This document shows, in pieces, positions 14,762 to 22,284 of a DNA stretch of 25,975 bases. The notes below the pieces were generated by a model, which saw only the letters and a list, made by a program, of their open reading frames with translations, ran no database searches and had not been told where the DNA came from. A program made the position numbers and the translations under genes. The stretch comes from JAGOFO01 sp964522105 (GTDB taxonomy: Bacteria; Myxococcota_A; UBA9042; DTJE01): the NCBI GenBank assembly GCA_964522105.1, contig CAZFVA010000036.1:1-25975 (forward strand), written 5' to 3'. Positions within the stretch are counted from its first letter, which is position 1. Every line of letters begins with the position of its first letter.

Positions 14762-15832
14762 ATGGGCTTGTTTGGCCAGCATGGAAGTCTGGTGGGTCTC
14801 GACATTGGATCGAGTGCCATCAAACTCGTTCGCCTCAAGCAGACATCGGGTGCCTGGGGTCTTCAGGCATTCAGTCTGGGCCACCTTCCGCCTGACGCAA
14901 TAATTGACGGAAGAATCATGAATTTCTCCGTAGTTATTGAACGGCTGCGCGAACTTATGAAGGAAGCCGGAATCAAAAATGGCTCGTGTGCCATGGCAAT
15001 TTCCGGTTCATCACTGATCATTAAAAGACTATCACTGCCTGAAATGACCCGCAGTGAGCTTTCCGAATCAATCATGTGGGAAGCTGAACAGTACATACCA
15101 TTTGATATTAAAGACGTTAATGTTGACGCGCAGATCATTAATTCCAGAGCTGGCCAGGGTCAGATGGATGTCCTGATGGTCGCCGCGAAGAAAGACGTCG
15201 TTAATGAGTATGTTTCTGTGGCAATGGAAGCCGGCCTGCGGACCGAGATTGTCGATGTCGCCATTTTTGCGGCAATCAACATGTTCGAAGCCAACTATTC
15301 CATTCCGGCTGATCAGACGATTGCCCTTCTTAACGTTGGCGCCAACACGATCAACGTCGGTGTTCTTTCCGGCGCAAACGTCGTGTTCACCCGCGACATC
15401 TCGACAGGCGGTTCCAAACTGACTTCCGAGATTCAAAGGCAGTTCAACGTGTCTTTCGAAGAAGCCGAAGCGTTCAAGACCGGTGCGGAATCTTCGCTTT
15501 CATCTTCGACTGTTGCCCGTGAAGTTAACAAGCTTGCCGACCGCGTGTGCGACCAGATCGTGACCGAAATCCAGCGTTCACTCGACTTTTTCATAGCGAC
15601 GTCAGTTAATTCCGACATCAGCAAACTGTACCTGACCGGCGGTTCCGCTCAGCTTCCCGCGTTGATAAGGGCCCTGGAACGCAGAATGGAAGTTCCTGTT
15701 GAACTGGTTAACCCGTTCAGAAACATCTCGGTTGACGCAAGGAAGTTCGATATCGACCTTCTCCAGAGAGCTGCCCCGGTTGCGGGTGTCAGCGTTGGAC
15801 TTGCACTCAGACGAGTCGGGGATTCGGAATGA
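14762..15832 (+). CDS. pilM: Type IV pilus assembly protein PilM (actin-like ATPase)
   Basis: Cytoplasmic actin-like ATPase that binds the PilN N-terminus and forms the inner-membrane alignment complex of type IV pili. The phosphate-1 motif LVGLDIGSSAIKLVRLK is near the N-terminus. A phosphate-2 region (LNVGANTINVGVLSG) and the adenosine motif (LYLTGGSAQLPALI) follow in order. The 356-residue length is normal for the family. The ATG at 14762 gives the canonical MGLFG start, though its ribosome site is weak. The stop overlaps the pilN start by 4 nt (ATGA), so the pair is translationally coupled. It heads pilMNOP and is divergent from the large lipoprotein gene. Confidence 0.96.
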   Translation: MGLFGQHGSLVGLDIGSSAIKLVRLKQTSGAWGLQAFSLGHLPPDAIIDGRIMNFSVVIERLRELMKEAGIKNGSCAMAISGSSLIIKRLSLPEMTRSELSESIMWEAEQYIPFDIKDVNVDAQIINSRAGQGQMDVLMVAAKKDVVNEYVSVAMEAGLRTEIVDVAIFAAINMFEANYSIPADQTIALLNVGANTINVGVLSGANVVFTRDISTGGSKLTSEIQRQFNVSFEEAEAFKTGAESSLSSSTVAREVNKLADRVCDQIVTEIQRSLDFFIATSVNSDISKLYLTGGSAQLPALIRALERRMEVPVELVNPFRNISVDARKFDIDLLQRAAPVAGVSVGLALRRVGDSE

Positions 15833-16593
15833 TTCGTATAAACCTGATCGGTCGCAAGGTAAAACAGAAGAAGACGGGAAACAGGTCTCAGCTTCTTATC
15901 TACGTTGGACTCCTGGCGGTCGTGTTTGGTGTCATGTTCCTGTGGCACCAGCAATTGACCGACGAACTGAAGTCAGCGAAGGTAAAATCGGTTGAGGCAG
16001 CAGACAAGATAGAAAAACTGAAGCGCGTCAAGCAGGCCTGGGAACTGTGGCAGGCAGAAAAAGCCGACATTGACAGTCAGGCTGACGTATTTTCGGCCCT
16101 GCAGGCTGACCAGCTCGGGCCCTCCACCGCCCTTCAGTATCTTTCATACACGCTTACCAAAATTCCTGACGAGGTCGAGTACATCGACGAGACAAAGGCT
16201 CAGGAACTGGCCGCATGGAATCCCAAATGGGACACCAGACGTGTATGGATCAAGTCGGTCGAAATCAAGGGTCAGGATGCCAAGATCGAAGGCGAAGCCC
16301 TTGATCATCAGGATGTAGCCGAGTTCTACCGGCGCCTGGAATCGTCCGACATATTCCGGAATATCTCACCGGGTCCGCAGCGCCGTAAGGTTCACACGGA
16401 TCTGGACATCAAGTTCGTTGAATTCTCGGTTCATGCAACCGTTTCGTATGTGGCTGCCGCCACGGCGTGGAAAACAGCGCTTGAAGAAGCGGCCAAACCT
16501 GCCGAGGCACCTAAGAAATCCGATGCAGACGAAGCAGGCAAAGACAAACCGGAAGCTGACAGTTCAGGTAAAGATACGGCGAAGAGAGGATGA
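15829..16593 (+). CDS. pilN: Type IV pilus assembly protein PilN
   Basis: Bitopic inner-membrane protein that joins PilM to PilO. The short cytoplasmic N-terminus begins MIRINLIGRK, matching the PilM-binding INL motif. A single membrane helix spans ~20-39, followed by a coiled coil (~42-75) and a periplasmic ferredoxin-like region. The C-terminal ~30 residues are Lys/Glu/Ala-rich and look disordered, making this 254-residue protein longer than many ~200-residue PilN proteins. It overlaps pilM by 4 nt and is followed by pilO within a few bases. Confidence 0.93.
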   Translation: MIRINLIGRKVKQKKTGNRSQLLIYVGLLAVVFGVMFLWHQQLTDELKSAKVKSVEAADKIEKLKRVKQAWELWQAEKADIDSQADVFSALQADQLGPSTALQYLSYTLTKIPDEVEYIDETKAQELAAWNPKWDTRRVWIKSVEIKGQDAKIEGEALDHQDVAEFYRRLESSDIFRNISPGPQRRKVHTDLDIKFVEFSVHATVSYVAAATAWKTALEEAAKPAEAPKKSDADEAGKDKPEADSSGKDTAKRG

Positions 16594-16596
16594 TTG

Positions 16597-17361
16597 ATGG
16601 ATAAATTTCTTGAACTTCCACTCGTCCAGCGCCTTTTGATCGTCGGCATTCTGCTGGCTATCGTCGGCGGTGCAGGCCACTACCTGATTATTGCACCGAC
16701 CACCGACCTGATTAACCGTGAGTCCGTCAAGTACAAGAATACAATGAACGAGTACTCCAAACTGAAGGAGTACGATTCACCCGAATTCAAAGACGAAATG
16801 GACAAACAGCGGGCCGATGCCATAAAGCAGCGGGCCGCCTACGCAAAGATGCTGCCCCGCGAAGAAGAACTTCCCAACCTTATATCTTCGCTGAAGGCCG
16901 ATGCTGATGCGTCTGCGCTTGTGCTGACCAGATTCGAGCCCGGCAAGCAGGCTGACAGCGGCCCGGGCTATCGCGGCATTGGATTCAACGTCGAAATGAT
17001 TGGGACGTATTTCCAGATTGTTTCATTCCTGGCAGGTCTGTCGGAACCTTCGAAACGTATCATCAATGCCAAAGACCTTGTGATTCAGCCCGCACCCAGC
17101 GACAGCATTCAGAATACTGCCGGTGACGTGGGGCTTCTGCGCGTCCTGCTTGAAAGGGAGCGCGCACGTGGACTTACACCGAACGAGAAGTATGCCAAGT
17201 CGGTCCTTCTGTTTGACGACATAGCCAAGCGTAAACTGATGAAAGTTACTTTCACTGCGGTGGCCTACGTTTATACAGGTGACGTCAAGGCGGAAGCTGA
17301 GATGGGCCTGGCGGCAGCACCCGGTGCGCCAAAGCCTGTTAAACCGACCACGAAAAAGTGA
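16597..17361 (+). CDS. pilO: Type IV pilus assembly protein PilO
   Basis: Inner-membrane partner of PilN in the alignment complex. One transmembrane helix (~12-33, LLIVGILLAIVGGAGHYLI) is followed by a coiled coil (~37-75) and a periplasmic domain, the standard PilO plan. The ATG at 16597 was chosen over an in-frame TTG at 16594 because AGAGAGGA ends 6 nt before it. The C-terminus ends in a Pro/Lys-rich tail. Its stop lies just before the pilP start region, so coupling is likely. Length is 254 residues. Confidence 0.92.
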   Translation: MDKFLELPLVQRLLIVGILLAIVGGAGHYLIIAPTTDLINRESVKYKNTMNEYSKLKEYDSPEFKDEMDKQRADAIKQRAAYAKMLPREEELPNLISSLKADADASALVLTRFEPGKQADSGPGYRGIGFNVEMIGTYFQIVSFLAGLSEPSKRIINAKDLVIQPAPSDSIQNTAGDVGLLRVLLERERARGLTPNEKYAKSVLLFDDIAKRKLMKVTFTAVAYVYTGDVKAEAEMGLAAAPGAPKPVKPTTKK

Positions 17362-17372
17362 GGTTGGACAAC

Positions 17373-17987
17373 GTGAAACGTAATCTGATTATTCTTGGGT
17401 TCATCGGCGTTTCGTTGACGGCCTGCGGAAGCGACGGTCCAAAATTGACCGGGGAAATACCGACAGCGGCTTCCATGACCGCGACGGCACCGGCGCAGGC
17501 ACCAGGCGGCAAAGCCGCGCAGCAAGCGCCGAAAGCCGGACCTAAAGGCGACATCAACCAGCCGAATCCACATTTTTCAATTATCAGATCATTCTTCTTC
17601 ACATATCTGAAACGCCCGATTGATACCAAGGTCGACATTTTCAAAGCCAACCTTGCCTCTTTCGCCCCGACCATCGAAATTGAAGCTGAAGCCGAGGCTA
17701 CCGAGGTTCAGGCCGGCACACCGCTGCAGTTCTACGACATTGATTCGTACAAACTGGTCCTTATCATGAGCGGAACGGCCACATCAAAGGCTCTGGTAAT
17801 CGATCCTCAGGATAAGTCCTACGTTGTTCAGGTCGGCACCCCTATCGGCAATCGCAATGGAAAGGTCATTTCGATTTCGGGCGGCGAAGTACGGGTCGAC
17901 GAACCAGGTTATCCACCGATAGTTAAGTCACTTCAATCCGACGACGAAAACATGATCCGCGAGCTTCAGTCAGTTCAGGAATTCTAA
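17373..17987 (+). CDS. pilP: Type IV pilus lipoprotein PilP
   Basis: Lipoprotein linking the PilNO complex to the outer-membrane secretin PilQ. The signal peptide ends in lipobox LTAC (Cys18). An Ala/Pro/Gln-rich flexible spacer (~25-65) leads to the PilP beta-domain, with the characteristic PLQFYDIDSYKLV and VGTPIGNRNGKV stretches. The GTG at 17373 was preferred over GTG 17358 because it has AGGTTGG 5 nt upstream and gives a normal lipoprotein N-terminus (MKRNLII). The protein is 204 residues. The secretin gene pilQ, usually next, is absent here; the following gene is the FHA protein. Confidence 0.9.
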   Translation: MKRNLIILGFIGVSLTACGSDGPKLTGEIPTAASMTATAPAQAPGGKAAQQAPKAGPKGDINQPNPHFSIIRSFFFTYLKRPIDTKVDIFKANLASFAPTIEIEAEAEATEVQAGTPLQFYDIDSYKLVLIMSGTATSKALVIDPQDKSYVVQVGTPIGNRNGKVISISGGEVRVDEPGYPPIVKSLQSDDENMIRELQSVQEF

Positions 17988-18020
17988 ACTTCGCCCACGC
18001 TTAATTTTGAAGAACCGTCC

Positions 18021-18050
18021 TGGGTATCACGCGATATAGCGGTGTATATT
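18021..18050 (+). promoter_or_regulatory. Weak candidate promoter of the FHA gene
   Basis: TATATT at 18045-18050 matches the -10 consensus in 5 of 6 bases, but the -35 candidate (TGGGTA, 18021-18026) is poor. The inferred start would leave a leader of only about 13 nt with GGGAGG at its very 5' end. Read-through from pilMNOP across the 82-nt gap is the alternative. Confidence 0.28.
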
Positions 18051-18069
18051 TACAACCGGGAGGTCAGGC

Positions 18070-19347
18070 ATGTTCGAAGATCGCGACAGTCAGACAGATA
18101 TCAAAACCAGAATCATGGACATTCAGGAACAGGTACAGGACGGGTCGATTCAGCTTACGGTGCTGTCTGGACAGGACCGTGGCCGGGAATTTGTCGCAAC
18201 CGGATCCGAAATGTCGGTCGGACGTTCGCCTGAGTGCGACTTTGTGCTGAAGGACCGCACCGTTTCGCGACGCCATTTTGTGCTTTCACTTGTTGGGGAC
18301 TCGTGGATTATCCGGGACGCCGGTTCGGGAAACGGTACCAGCCTGAACGGCGTCAAGATTACCGGCATGAAGCTGAAAAACGGCGACAGGATTTCTGCCG
18401 GGAACAGCGTATTCAAAGTGACAGGCGCATGCGTCGAACCCTCAGCAGGCGCCCAGGCAGGTGCCCGGCCGGACGATGACGGAATTGATGCTCTTCAGGA
18501 AATCCGGGTCGGTACCCCGGCGGCGATAAGACCTGTCGGCAAACGTAACGACAGCCCTGCTGCCAGAAGCTTCGTCATTCCCGCCATCATAATCATACTT
18601 GCGCTGCTGTTCCTTGGAGCTTTCTACGCGCGGTCCTGCGGCCTTCTTTCCGGGGATGGCAACGTGCCTGTAACTGACCCGGAGCGACCCCGGCCTGAAC
18701 GTTCTGAAGGCACGATAAGGATTCCGGTCAAAAGCGCAGAACCGACTCCAACCGATGTTACTGCGCAATATGTTTCCAACGTGCCATCCACAAGGTCAGG
18801 TACAGTTGAAAGGCATGTGACCCGCAACCCCCTCAGTTCATTCAAGATACTGTTCGGGCAGGGAAAATTTTCTGAATCCGGGAAAGTCAGGGAAATCGAT
18901 CCGGGGCTTTCAAGACTGGCCGTACAGTCAGAAACGGTCTGTGCCGCTGCTGTTGGCGGGATGGCTGAAGGCAACCACGTCGGTGCGGAGCGCGAGCTGG
19001 CCGAACTTTCGCGACGCATCGAGGACGCCGGACTGAAGGTGCCCGCCCGGATTAACCGCCTGCGCGGCGAATGTCTTGCGACACTTGGCACCACGGCAGC
19101 CGCCAACGGAAAGGACATGGCGGCAGCCGACCTCGCGAAACGTGCACTGGCCCTTGATCCCGGATGCCGGCAGGCAAAAACGCTGCAGGGCCAGGTCATG
19201 AACAAGGCGGCCTTGTATTTCAATCGAGGCCTGGATTCGCTTAAACGCGGCTTGACGAAACAGGCCGCACTGGACTTCACGACGGTCACGCGAATTCTTC
19301 CAGAAGAACACCAGCTTTACCAGGCCGCTGTTGCCAGAATGCCATAG
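18070..19347 (+). CDS. FHA-domain, single-pass membrane, TPR-like protein
   Basis: An N-terminal FHA domain (~27-118) carries the phosphothreonine-binding residues: Gly51-Arg52-Ser53, Ser66-Arg67-Arg68-His69 and Asn88-Gly89-Thr90. A linker and one transmembrane helix (~167-187, VIPAIIIILALLFLGAF) follow, then a Pro/Arg/Thr-rich stretch. The C-terminal ~150 residues are helical and TPR-like (AADLAKRALALDPGC and similar). This predicts a cytoplasmic phospho-reader with a periplasmic scaffold. A GGGAGGT ribosome site precedes the ATG. It is placed where pilQ would be expected, so a role in pilus assembly control, perhaps reading marks from a Ser/Thr kinase such as the one at 6096-8369, is inferred only. 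Confidence 0.88.
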   Translation: MFEDRDSQTDIKTRIMDIQEQVQDGSIQLTVLSGQDRGREFVATGSEMSVGRSPECDFVLKDRTVSRRHFVLSLVGDSWIIRDAGSGNGTSLNGVKITGMKLKNGDRISAGNSVFKVTGACVEPSAGAQAGARPDDDGIDALQEIRVGTPAAIRPVGKRNDSPAARSFVIPAIIIILALLFLGAFYARSCGLLSGDGNVPVTDPERPRPERSEGTIRIPVKSAEPTPTDVTAQYVSNVPSTRSGTVERHVTRNPLSSFKILFGQGKFSESGKVREIDPGLSRLAVQSETVCAAAVGGMAEGNHVGAERELAELSRRIEDAGLKVPARINRLRGECLATLGTTAAANGKDMAAADLAKRALALDPGCRQAKTLQGQVMNKAALYFNRGLDSLKRGLTKQAALDFTTVTRILPEEHQLYQAAVARMP

Positions 19348-19392
19348 AATACAAGCCCTTCCCTGCTACTGGCGCATCACCTGCCCGGCCCG

Positions 19393-19434
19393 CTGAATCA
19401 ACCGCAAAATCGATTATTCAGAACTCCTTTTTTT
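19393..19434 (+). terminator. Terminator-like hairpin with T-run between the FHA gene and pyrR
   Basis: CTGAAT (19393-19398) can pair with ATTCAG (19416-19421), or in another register AATC with GATT plus CTG with CAG. A run of seven T (19428-19434) follows 6 nt later. The stem is AT-rich with a large loop, so it is weak. It lies 46 nt after the FHA stop and 52 nt before pyrR, so it could end the FHA transcript or act as a pyr leader attenuator. The 138-nt gap shows no recognisable PyrR-binding loop. Confidence 0.35.
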
Positions 19435-19485
19435 ATCATCTGTTCTCGAATAAACTACGCACGGTTTCAAGACTTGGAGCACACA

Positions 19486-20043
19486 GTGGCGGACAAAATT
19501 AACGTTGAAAAGCGTGTAATCATGGACTCCCGGGCCATCGAACTGGCGATCGGGGACATGGCAGCCCGGATTCGGGCCATCTGTGACGGTGATGACATCT
19601 GTCTGGTCGGCATTCAGACCGGCGGGGTTCACGTGGCCGAGCGCCTTCTTAAGGCAGTCAAGGAAGTCGGGTTCCCCAATCCGGAATTCGGACGGCTGGA
19701 CATCACACTTTATCGCGACGACATTTTCATGGGGCTGCAGCAGCCTGTCGTCAGAAATACCGACATCAGGTTCGACCTGACTGGACGGAACGTTGTGCTG
19801 GTTGACGACGTGCTTTACACCGGCCGCACTATCCGGGCCGCACTTGACGCGCTTGTTGACTTCGGTCGGCCAAGACGCATCCGCCTGGCGGTACTTGTTG
19901 ATCGCGGACTGCGGGAATATCCGATTCAGCCTGATTTTGCGGGCAGAACGGTAAATACTGACGTTAATGAAAACGTCAAGGTAGAGATGGTTGAGATGGG
20001 TTTTGACCACGATCGCGTGGTCGTTTACGAGAGACAGTCCTGA
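19486..20043 (+). CDS. pyrR: PyrR bifunctional pyrimidine regulator / uracil phosphoribosyltransferase
   Basis: PyrR proteins convert uracil and PRPP to UMP and, in many bacteria, regulate pyr transcription in response to UMP. The PRPP-binding motif VVLVDDVLYTGRTIRAALDA is intact. Other family stretches are RAIELAI near the N-terminus, GIQTGG, and DITLYRDD. The GTG at 19486 was chosen because GGAG lies 6 nt upstream and it gives 185 residues, the normal family size; an in-frame TTG at 19474 lacks a ribosome site. The TGA stop overlaps the pyrB ATG by one base. No classical PyrR attenuator was found in the leader, so its regulatory mode here is open. Confidence 0.93.
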   Translation: MADKINVEKRVIMDSRAIELAIGDMAARIRAICDGDDICLVGIQTGGVHVAERLLKAVKEVGFPNPEFGRLDITLYRDDIFMGLQQPVVRNTDIRFDLTGRNVVLVDDVLYTGRTIRAALDALVDFGRPRRIRLAVLVDRGLREYPIQPDFAGRTVNTDVNENVKVEMVEMGFDHDRVVVYERQS

Positions 20044-20975
20044 TGGAAAAACTTAATCATCTTCTGAGCCTTGAAGGCTTGTCCAGGGAAATGCTGACAA
20101 CGATCATGGATCACAGCACGGAGTTCAAGGCGGTTTCAAGACGCCGCATCAAAAAAGTACCAACACTCCGTGGTGTTACAGTCGTTTTGTTCTTCATCGA
20201 AAACTCGACGCGCACCAGAGTTTCGTTCGAAGTTGCGGCCAAAAGACTTTCGGCTGACACGCTGAACTTTTCTGCCTCAACGTCGTCCCTGTCCAAGGGC
20301 GAAACGCTGCTGGATACCGCAAAGAATCTGATGGCGATGCAGCCCGACCTGATCGTCATGAGACATGCGTACCCGGGGGCCGCGCAGTTCCTGTCCGAAA
20401 GAATTCCGGCCGGTATCATCAACGCCGGTGATGGCCCGCACGCTCACCCGACTCAGGGTCTGCTTGACATGTTCACGATGCGCGAAAAGTTCGGCAGCCT
20501 GGATGGTCTGGAAGTCGCAATCGTCGGCGACATCTCGCACAGCCGCGTTGCCCGGTGCAATATCCACGGTCTGAAGACGATGGGCGCCAATATTCGGGTC
20601 GCCGGCCCCAGAACGATGCTTCCGCCGATGCTCGACCGCTTCGGGGTAAAGGTTTATGACCGCATCGAACCTGCAATCGAAGGCGCTGACGTTGTAATGA
20701 TGCTTCGTATTCAGAAGGAACGTCAGGGAACTGACCTGTTCCCGTCGGACCGTGAATATGCCCGCGTTTTCGGCCTTGACGCCCAGAAACTGAAGCTGGC
20801 CAAGCCCGGCGCGCTTGTAATGCACCCCGGCCCGATGAACCGTGGCGTGGAAATCACCCCGGAAGTGGCGGATTCTGCCCAGTCAGTAATCCTGGAACAA
20901 GTTGAAAACGGTGTGGCCGTCCGCATGGCGGTGCTATACCTGGCTGCCAGACATCTTGTAGTGTCGGACGAATAA
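20043..20975 (+). CDS. pyrB: Aspartate carbamoyltransferase, catalytic chain
   Basis: Catalyses carbamoyl phosphate + aspartate to carbamoyl aspartate, the first committed pyrimidine step. The carbamoyl-phosphate motif STRTR is at 55-59, the neighbouring-subunit loop SLSKGET supplies the active-site Ser and Lys, and HPTQ, LRIQKER and HPGPMNRGVEI complete the active site. At 310 residues it has the plain catalytic-chain length, without the N-terminal effector extension of Pseudomonas enzymes. No regulatory pyrI is adjacent. It overlaps pyrR by one base and is 10 nt from pyrC', suggesting coordinate synthesis and possibly a PyrB-PyrC' complex. Confidence 0.97.
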   Translation: MEKLNHLLSLEGLSREMLTTIMDHSTEFKAVSRRRIKKVPTLRGVTVVLFFIENSTRTRVSFEVAAKRLSADTLNFSASTSSLSKGETLLDTAKNLMAMQPDLIVMRHAYPGAAQFLSERIPAGIINAGDGPHAHPTQGLLDMFTMREKFGSLDGLEVAIVGDISHSRVARCNIHGLKTMGANIRVAGPRTMLPPMLDRFGVKVYDRIEPAIEGADVVMMLRIQKERQGTDLFPSDREYARVFGLDAQKLKLAKPGALVMHPGPMNRGVEITPEVADSAQSVILEQVENGVAVRMAVLYLAARHLVVSDE

Positions 20976-20985
20976 CGGAGTGGCT

Positions 20986-22284
20986 ATGCGTACTCGTATT
21001 ATTGACTGCCAGATTTTTGACCCGGCGAATGCCGCGTCATTTAACGGTTATGTAGAATTTGAAAACGGCGTCATCACGGCTGTCGGCAAGGGCAAAGCGG
21101 CCGCTGCCGGTAAGGACGTTGTGGAAATCAACGGTGGCGGAAACTGCCTGGTTCCGTCATTCGTCGACCTGTATGCCAACTTCTGTGAACCTGGCCACGA
21201 ACACCGCGAGGACATTGCGTCAGGTTCACGCGCGGCTGCGGCCGGTGGATATACGGCCGTCTGTCTGCGTCCCGACACCGATCCAATTACACAGCGCAGC
21301 GACACGGTCCGCTTCCTGCTTGAACGCGGTGCCCTGGCCAACATCGTGGATGTATTCCCGATTGGCGCACTTTCAATGAACCTTGAAGGCCAGTTCATGG
21401 CTGAAATAGGCGAAATGGCGTCTGCCGGGGCCAGAATGGTCGGGGAAGGCAACGCTTATGTGAAACGGACCGGTTTCCTGCGGCGCACGATGGAATACGC
21501 CGGTAATTTCGGCATGGTCGTCATTCTGACAAGCGAAGACCCCAGCCTTTCCGAAGGGCCGGCCCACGAAGGGTTCATGTCAACGTCACGCGGCCTGAAG
21601 TGCTCGCCGGTGGCTGCCGAAGAAATCGCCGTTGCCCGCCACATCGCGCTGGCCGAATTGTCCGGGACCGCGACGCATCTGGCCAAGATCACAAGCGCAG
21701 CCGCTATCAGACTGATAACAGACGCAAAGGCCCGTGGCCTGAACATCACAGCTTCAGTTTCACCGAACAATCTGGCATTGAACGAAGACGCGAACGCCGG
21801 ATACGACGCAATGACGAAGGTCTGGCCGCCCCTGCGCGCGGAATCAGACCGTCAGGCGCTCCTTAAGGCGCTTGAAGAAGGCGTAATCGATGTCGTGGTT
21901 TCCGATCACGACCCGCACGTCATTGAAGAAAAGGACGTAGAGTTTGATGTGGCATCGACCGGTGCGGCATCCATTGAACTGACGTGGTCAGTTTTGAATA
22001 CGCTGGTTGCGAAGGGCGAGCTCAGCTTTGAAACGGTCATCCGGGCGCTGGCAACTGCACCCAGAAAGATACTTAACCTTGAAGGCGGCTCGATTTCTGT
22101 CGGCATGCCGGCCGACATGGTGCTGCTTGACAGAAACGCGAAGTGGACTGTCTGCGCACAGGACATGCTGACCGGCGGCTGCAATACACCGTTTGACAGG
22201 ACCGAACTTACCGGAATTCCTGTATTAACTGTCAGACGTGGCGAAATCACATGGAAATCAGAGACCCTATTCACGGCCCGATAA
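20986..22284 (+). CDS. pyrC': Catalytically degenerate dihydroorotase homologue (PyrC')
   Basis: Amidohydrolase-fold protein of 432 residues aligned throughout to type I dihydroorotase, but the active site is lost. The metal-binding HxH followed by substrate Arg is here Tyr63-Ala-Asn65 and Cys67 (FVDLYANFCEPG). The later metal His residues are replaced (ILTSEDP, LAKITSAA). Only Asp307-His308 in SDHDPH persist. In Pseudomonas such PyrC' proteins are inactive structural subunits of the PyrB dodecamer, and the pyrR-pyrB-pyrC' order here matches. A functional dihydroorotase must be elsewhere. The ATG at 20986 with CGGAG 5 nt upstream was preferred over GTG 20980. The last 34 nt overlap the next gene. 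Confidence 0.9.
   Translation: MRTRIIDCQIFDPANAASFNGYVEFENGVITAVGKGKAAAAGKDVVEINGGGNCLVPSFVDLYANFCEPGHEHREDIASGSRAAAAGGYTAVCLRPDTDPITQRSDTVRFLLERGALANIVDVFPIGALSMNLEGQFMAEIGEMASAGARMVGEGNAYVKRTGFLRRTMEYAGNFGMVVILTSEDPSLSEGPAHEGFMSTSRGLKCSPVAAEEIAVARHIALAELSGTATHLAKITSAAAIRLITDAKARGLNITASVSPNNLALNEDANAGYDAMTKVWPPLRAESDRQALLKALEEGVIDVVVSDHDPHVIEEKDVEFDVASTGAASIELTWSVLNTLVAKGELSFETVIRALATAPRKILNLEGGSISVGMPADMVLLDRNAKWTVCAQDMLTGGCNTPFDRTELTGIPVLTVRRGEITWKSETLFTAR

Noticed and set aside
14662..14895. 77-codon open frame overlapping the pilM start
   Set aside because: It overlaps pilM in another frame, has no good ribosome site and ends inside the PilM N-terminal motif.
18001..18069. A short or fragmentary pilQ between pilP and the FHA gene
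   Set aside because: Only 82 nt separate the genes and no frame there shows secretin sequence.
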